A stretch of DNA of 8,333 nucleotides from a bacterium. GTDB lineage: Bacteria; Tectomicrobia; Entotheonellia; Entotheonellales; Entotheonellaceae. The stretch is taken from contig JAPULM010000085.1 of the NCBI GenBank assembly GCA_027294925.1, positions 1 through 8,333 of the forward strand. The letters run 5' to 3'. Shown one piece after another: positions 6,771 through 8,333 of the stretch. A program made the translations under genes and the position numbers. How positions within the stretch are numbered: the first letter of the stretch is position 1; each line of letters starts with the position of its first letter. The notes under the pieces were generated by a model, which ran no database searches, was not told the DNA's origin, and was given only the letters and a program-made list of their open reading frames with translations.

Positions 6771-6808
6771 TGCACATTTTTATGGGCAGCACATAAAAAT
6801 AGTGTGCA
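6771..6808. promoter_or_regulatory. Promoter-proximal enhancer-type dyads
   Basis: TGCACATTTTTATGGGCA (6771-6788) matches the dyad TGCACA-N6-TGTGCA with one mismatch. The next half-sites, AGCACA (6788-6793) and TGTGCA (6803-6808), are spaced by nine instead of six bases. The whole stretch also forms one larger imperfect inverted repeat (TGCACA..TTTTTATG against CATAAAAAT..TGTGCA). It lies about 125-160 bp upstream of the predicted transcription start, typical for an activator of the NtrC class. Confidence 0.6.
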
Positions 6809-6852
6809 CTCGTTATGTTCTAATCTACTGAAAATGAGTGCATTATTCTTTA

Positions 6853-6870
6853 TGCACATAAAAATGTGCA
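6853..6870. promoter_or_regulatory. Perfect enhancer-type dyad
   Basis: TGCACATAAAAATGTGCA is a perfect 7-bp inverted repeat (TGCACAT/ATGTGCA) with a 4-bp A-spacer. It is the best copy of the motif in the window and lies about 215 bp upstream of the predicted transcription start of the 38-aa gene. Confidence 0.7.
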
Positions 6871-6873
6871 ATA

Positions 6874-6891
6874 TGCACATATTTTTAGGCA
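6874..6891. promoter_or_regulatory. Degenerate enhancer-type dyad
   Basis: TGCACATATTTTTAGGCA has one perfect half-site and a second half with two mismatches. Its centre lies 21 bp, two helical turns, from the perfect dyad at 6853-6870, so two regulator dimers could bind on the same DNA face. Confidence 0.45.
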
Positions 6892-6965
6892 ATTAAAAAG
6901 AGGTAAAGGGATTTGGCTCAGCAGGAACGAAAAAGAGGGTAGGGTGGGGGCGAAAGGTCACCCAC

Positions 6966-8333
6966 TTAGGGTGGGCTCGCCGGATTGCCGCCCTTGTGGT
7001 CTGATCTGGGTCGAAGTTTCAAGCCTTCCATCTTGCTAATCAGGGTGTTGCGATGGATACCTAATCGTTTTGCCGCTTCGGTCTGGTTCCAGTCGGTTTG
7101 TTCCAGCTCACGGAGAATGTAAAGGCGTTCGAATTCGGTCTTCGCCTGTCGCAGACCGCTGACGCGTGGCACCAGGTCAGGTGGCACGTTTTGACTCGCG
7201 TCCAGCAGATCAAGCGGTAGATGTTCAACGTCCAGTGTGCCTTGGGGGCTGATGGCGACGAGGCGTTCAATGATATTTTCAAGCTCACGAACATTGCCTG
7301 GCCAGTGGTAATGGGTCAAAACTTTCAGAGCGTTGGGCGAAAAACCGCGTAACTGACGTTGGAATGCCTTGTTGTACTTATCTAAAAAATGGTCAATAAG
7401 AAGTGGAATGTCCTCACGCCGCTCGCGCAATGGGGGCACCTGGATGGGGACCACATTGAGGCGGTAGAACAGGTCGTCGCGAAACGTTTCATCTATCACC
7501 ATCTGTTTGAGGTCTTGATTGGTTGCCACCACAATACGGACATCGGTGCGAATCGTTTTGCTGCCGCCGACGCGCTCAAATTCTCTTTCCTGCAGTACGC
7601 GTAGCAGTTTAGCTTGTAGGTCGAGCCGCAAACTGGCAATCTCGTCAAGAAACAGAACGCCGGTGTTGGCCAGCTCGAATTTCCCCAGCCGTTTTTCTAA
7701 GGCGCCGGTAAAGGCGCCACGTTCATGCCCGAACAATTCACTCTCAATCAAATGCTCTGAGATGGCCGCACAATTTACCGCCACAAAGGGTTTGGAGCGA
7801 CGCTCGCTTTTTTGATGAATGGCACGCGCAATCAACTCTTTCCCCGTGCCGCTTTCGCCATGGATGAGAACGGTGGCATTGGTATCGACAACACGGAAGA
7901 TCAAATCATAAATCTGGTGCATTTTCTGGCTGCTGCCAACGATATTGCCGATCTCCTGATAACGGTCAACTTCGGAACGCAGGTAAAGAACCTCGCGCAT
8001 CAAATCTTGATGTTCCATGGTGCGTCGTAGGAGGGCTAGCACTTCATCGATCTCAAACGGCTTGACCAAGTAGTCGATGGCGCCGAGTTTGATTGCTTCG
8101 ACAGCAACACGAACATTCTTGACAGCTGTAATCATGATGACGTCAAGATTTTCGTCGACTGCCTTGACCTCACGCAACACTTCGATGCCATCAACATCCG
8201 GCAGGCGGATATCAAGTAGAACCACATTGACGTCTTCCTGCTTGAGAATGCGGAGTCCTTCTTGACCGCTGGCCGCTGTGTGCACCTGAAATTCTTCTTC
8301 AAGGAGTACGGTATAGGATTCCAGCAGGCTCTC
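6966..8333 (-). CDS. NtrC-family sigma-54-dependent response regulator, N-terminus off window
   Basis: Activator that uses ATP to open sigma-54 promoters when phosphorylated. The frame is open to the window edge and 455 residues are visible; about 13 N-terminal residues with the acidic pair are missing. Receiver: VVLLDIRLPD with phospho-Asp about 41, MITA, and LVKPF with Lys about 91. AAA+ domain: Walker A GESGTGKE (159-166), sigma-54 contact loop GAFTGA (206-211), Walker B GVLFLDE (225-231), and the FRDDLFYRLNV and WPGNVRELEN motifs. C-terminus: Fis-type helix-turn-helix NQTEAAKRLGIHRNTLISKM (416-435). All key residues are present. The GTG at 8285 falls inside the receiver and is not the start. 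The likely partner kinase is at 2585-4588, separated by the peptide and lipoprotein genes. The dyads at 6771-6891 lie just downstream of this gene and are probably its targets. It is of the AtoC/ZraR/NtrC type; the exact ortholog is unclear. Confidence 0.95.
   Translation of the reverse strand, partial: ESLLESYTVLLEEEFQVHTAASGQEGLRILKQEDVNVVLLDIRLPDVDGIEVLREVKAVDENLDVIMITAVKNVRVAVEAIKLGAIDYLVKPFEIDEVLALLRRTMEHQDLMREVLYLRSEVDRYQEIGNIVGSSQKMHQIYDLIFRVVDTNATVLIHGESGTGKELIARAIHQKSERRSKPFVAVNCAAISEHLIESELFGHERGAFTGALEKRLGKFELANTGVLFLDEIASLRLDLQAKLLRVLQEREFERVGGSKTIRTDVRIVVATNQDLKQMVIDETFRDDLFYRLNVVPIQVPPLRERREDIPLLIDHFLDKYNKAFQRQLRGFSPNALKVLTHYHWPGNVRELENIIERLVAISPQGTLDVEHLPLDLLDASQNVPPDLVPRVSGLRQAKTEFERLYILRELEQTDWNQTEAAKRLGIHRNTLISKMEGLKLRPRSDHKGGNPASPP

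Larger units (their letters stand above)
6506..6965. other. 460-bp regulatory intergenic region
   Basis: AT-rich non-coding stretch between the regulator gene and the 38-aa gene. In minus-strand order it holds a pyrimidine-rich segment after the regulator stop (6905-6960), a cluster of dyads (6771-6891), an IHF consensus (6714-6726), a -24/-12 promoter (6659-6673) and a leader of about 140 bases. I see no convincing gene in it on either strand. Confidence 0.75.

Noticed and set aside
6838..6857. GTGCAT-N8-ATGCAC inverted repeat as a separate operator
   Set aside because: It shares its right arm with the perfect dyad at 6853-6870 and has a different half-site order; it is probably a by-product of the A/T and TGCA-rich cluster.
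6720..6866. Minus-strand open frame of about 47 codons across the dyads
   Set aside because: It has no ribosome binding site, low-complexity residues, and is explained by the regulatory sequences it covers.
6920..6972. Possible terminator after the response regulator (short CCCAC/GTGGG pairings and a distant T-run)
   Set aside because: The stem is short and the T-run is too far from it to form a standard intrinsic terminator.
6966..8285. GTG at 8285 as the start of the response regulator
   Set aside because: It falls inside the receiver domain; the residues before it (ESLLESYTVLLEEEFQ) continue the receiver fold.

Overview
The window looks like chromosomal DNA of a Gram-negative, proteobacterium-like organism. 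The signs are a homodimeric (AceE-type) 2-oxo acid dehydrogenase E1, a lipoprotein solute-binding protein, a membrane histidine kinase, a sigma-54-dependent response regulator, and matching -24/-12, IHF and enhancer signals. I cannot name a genus. No rRNA, tRNA, CRISPR array, phage or insertion-sequence gene was seen.

Layout. Bases 1-1841 (+) hold the C-terminal three quarters or so of an AceE-like E1 that begins left of the window. A 73-aa protein of unknown function follows on the same strand (1859-2080). The rest of the window is on the minus strand. Read in transcription order from the right edge it holds: an NtrC-family response regulator (8333-6966, N-terminus off the window); a 460-bp regulatory region; a 38-aa exported peptide gene (6505-6389); an intrinsic terminator (about 6367-6329); an orphan family-5 peptide/solute-binding lipoprotein (6239-4557); a 667-aa sensor kinase overlapping it by 32 bp (4588-2585); and a 95-aa orphan protein (2444-2157) converging on the E1 block.

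The main discovery is the block 2140-8333. The region in front of the 38-aa gene has the full architecture of a sigma-54 promoter: a -24/-12 element (TGGCAC..TTGC, exact spacing, 6673-6659), a perfect IHF consensus (6714-6726), and a cluster of dyads of the form TGCACA-N6-TGTGCA (6771-6891). The same dyad recurs just after the kinase gene and upstream of the 95-aa gene (2562-2579), and in degenerate form at 2141-2158. The adjacent regulator carries the GAFTGA sigma-54 contact loop and a Fis-type helix-turn-helix, so it is the natural candidate to bind these dyads.

The 38-aa product has a strong Shine-Dalgarno, a signal-peptide-like hydrophobic core and an AYA cleavage site. Cleavage there would leave only six acidic/glycine residues. 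Together with a solute-binding lipoprotein that has no permease or ATPase genes in the window and a kinase with a periplasmic sensor region, this suggests a peptide- or solute-sensing circuit: lipoprotein to kinase to NtrC-type regulator to sigma-54 promoter of a tiny secreted peptide. The individual families and sites are read from the sequence. The signalling loop is inference.
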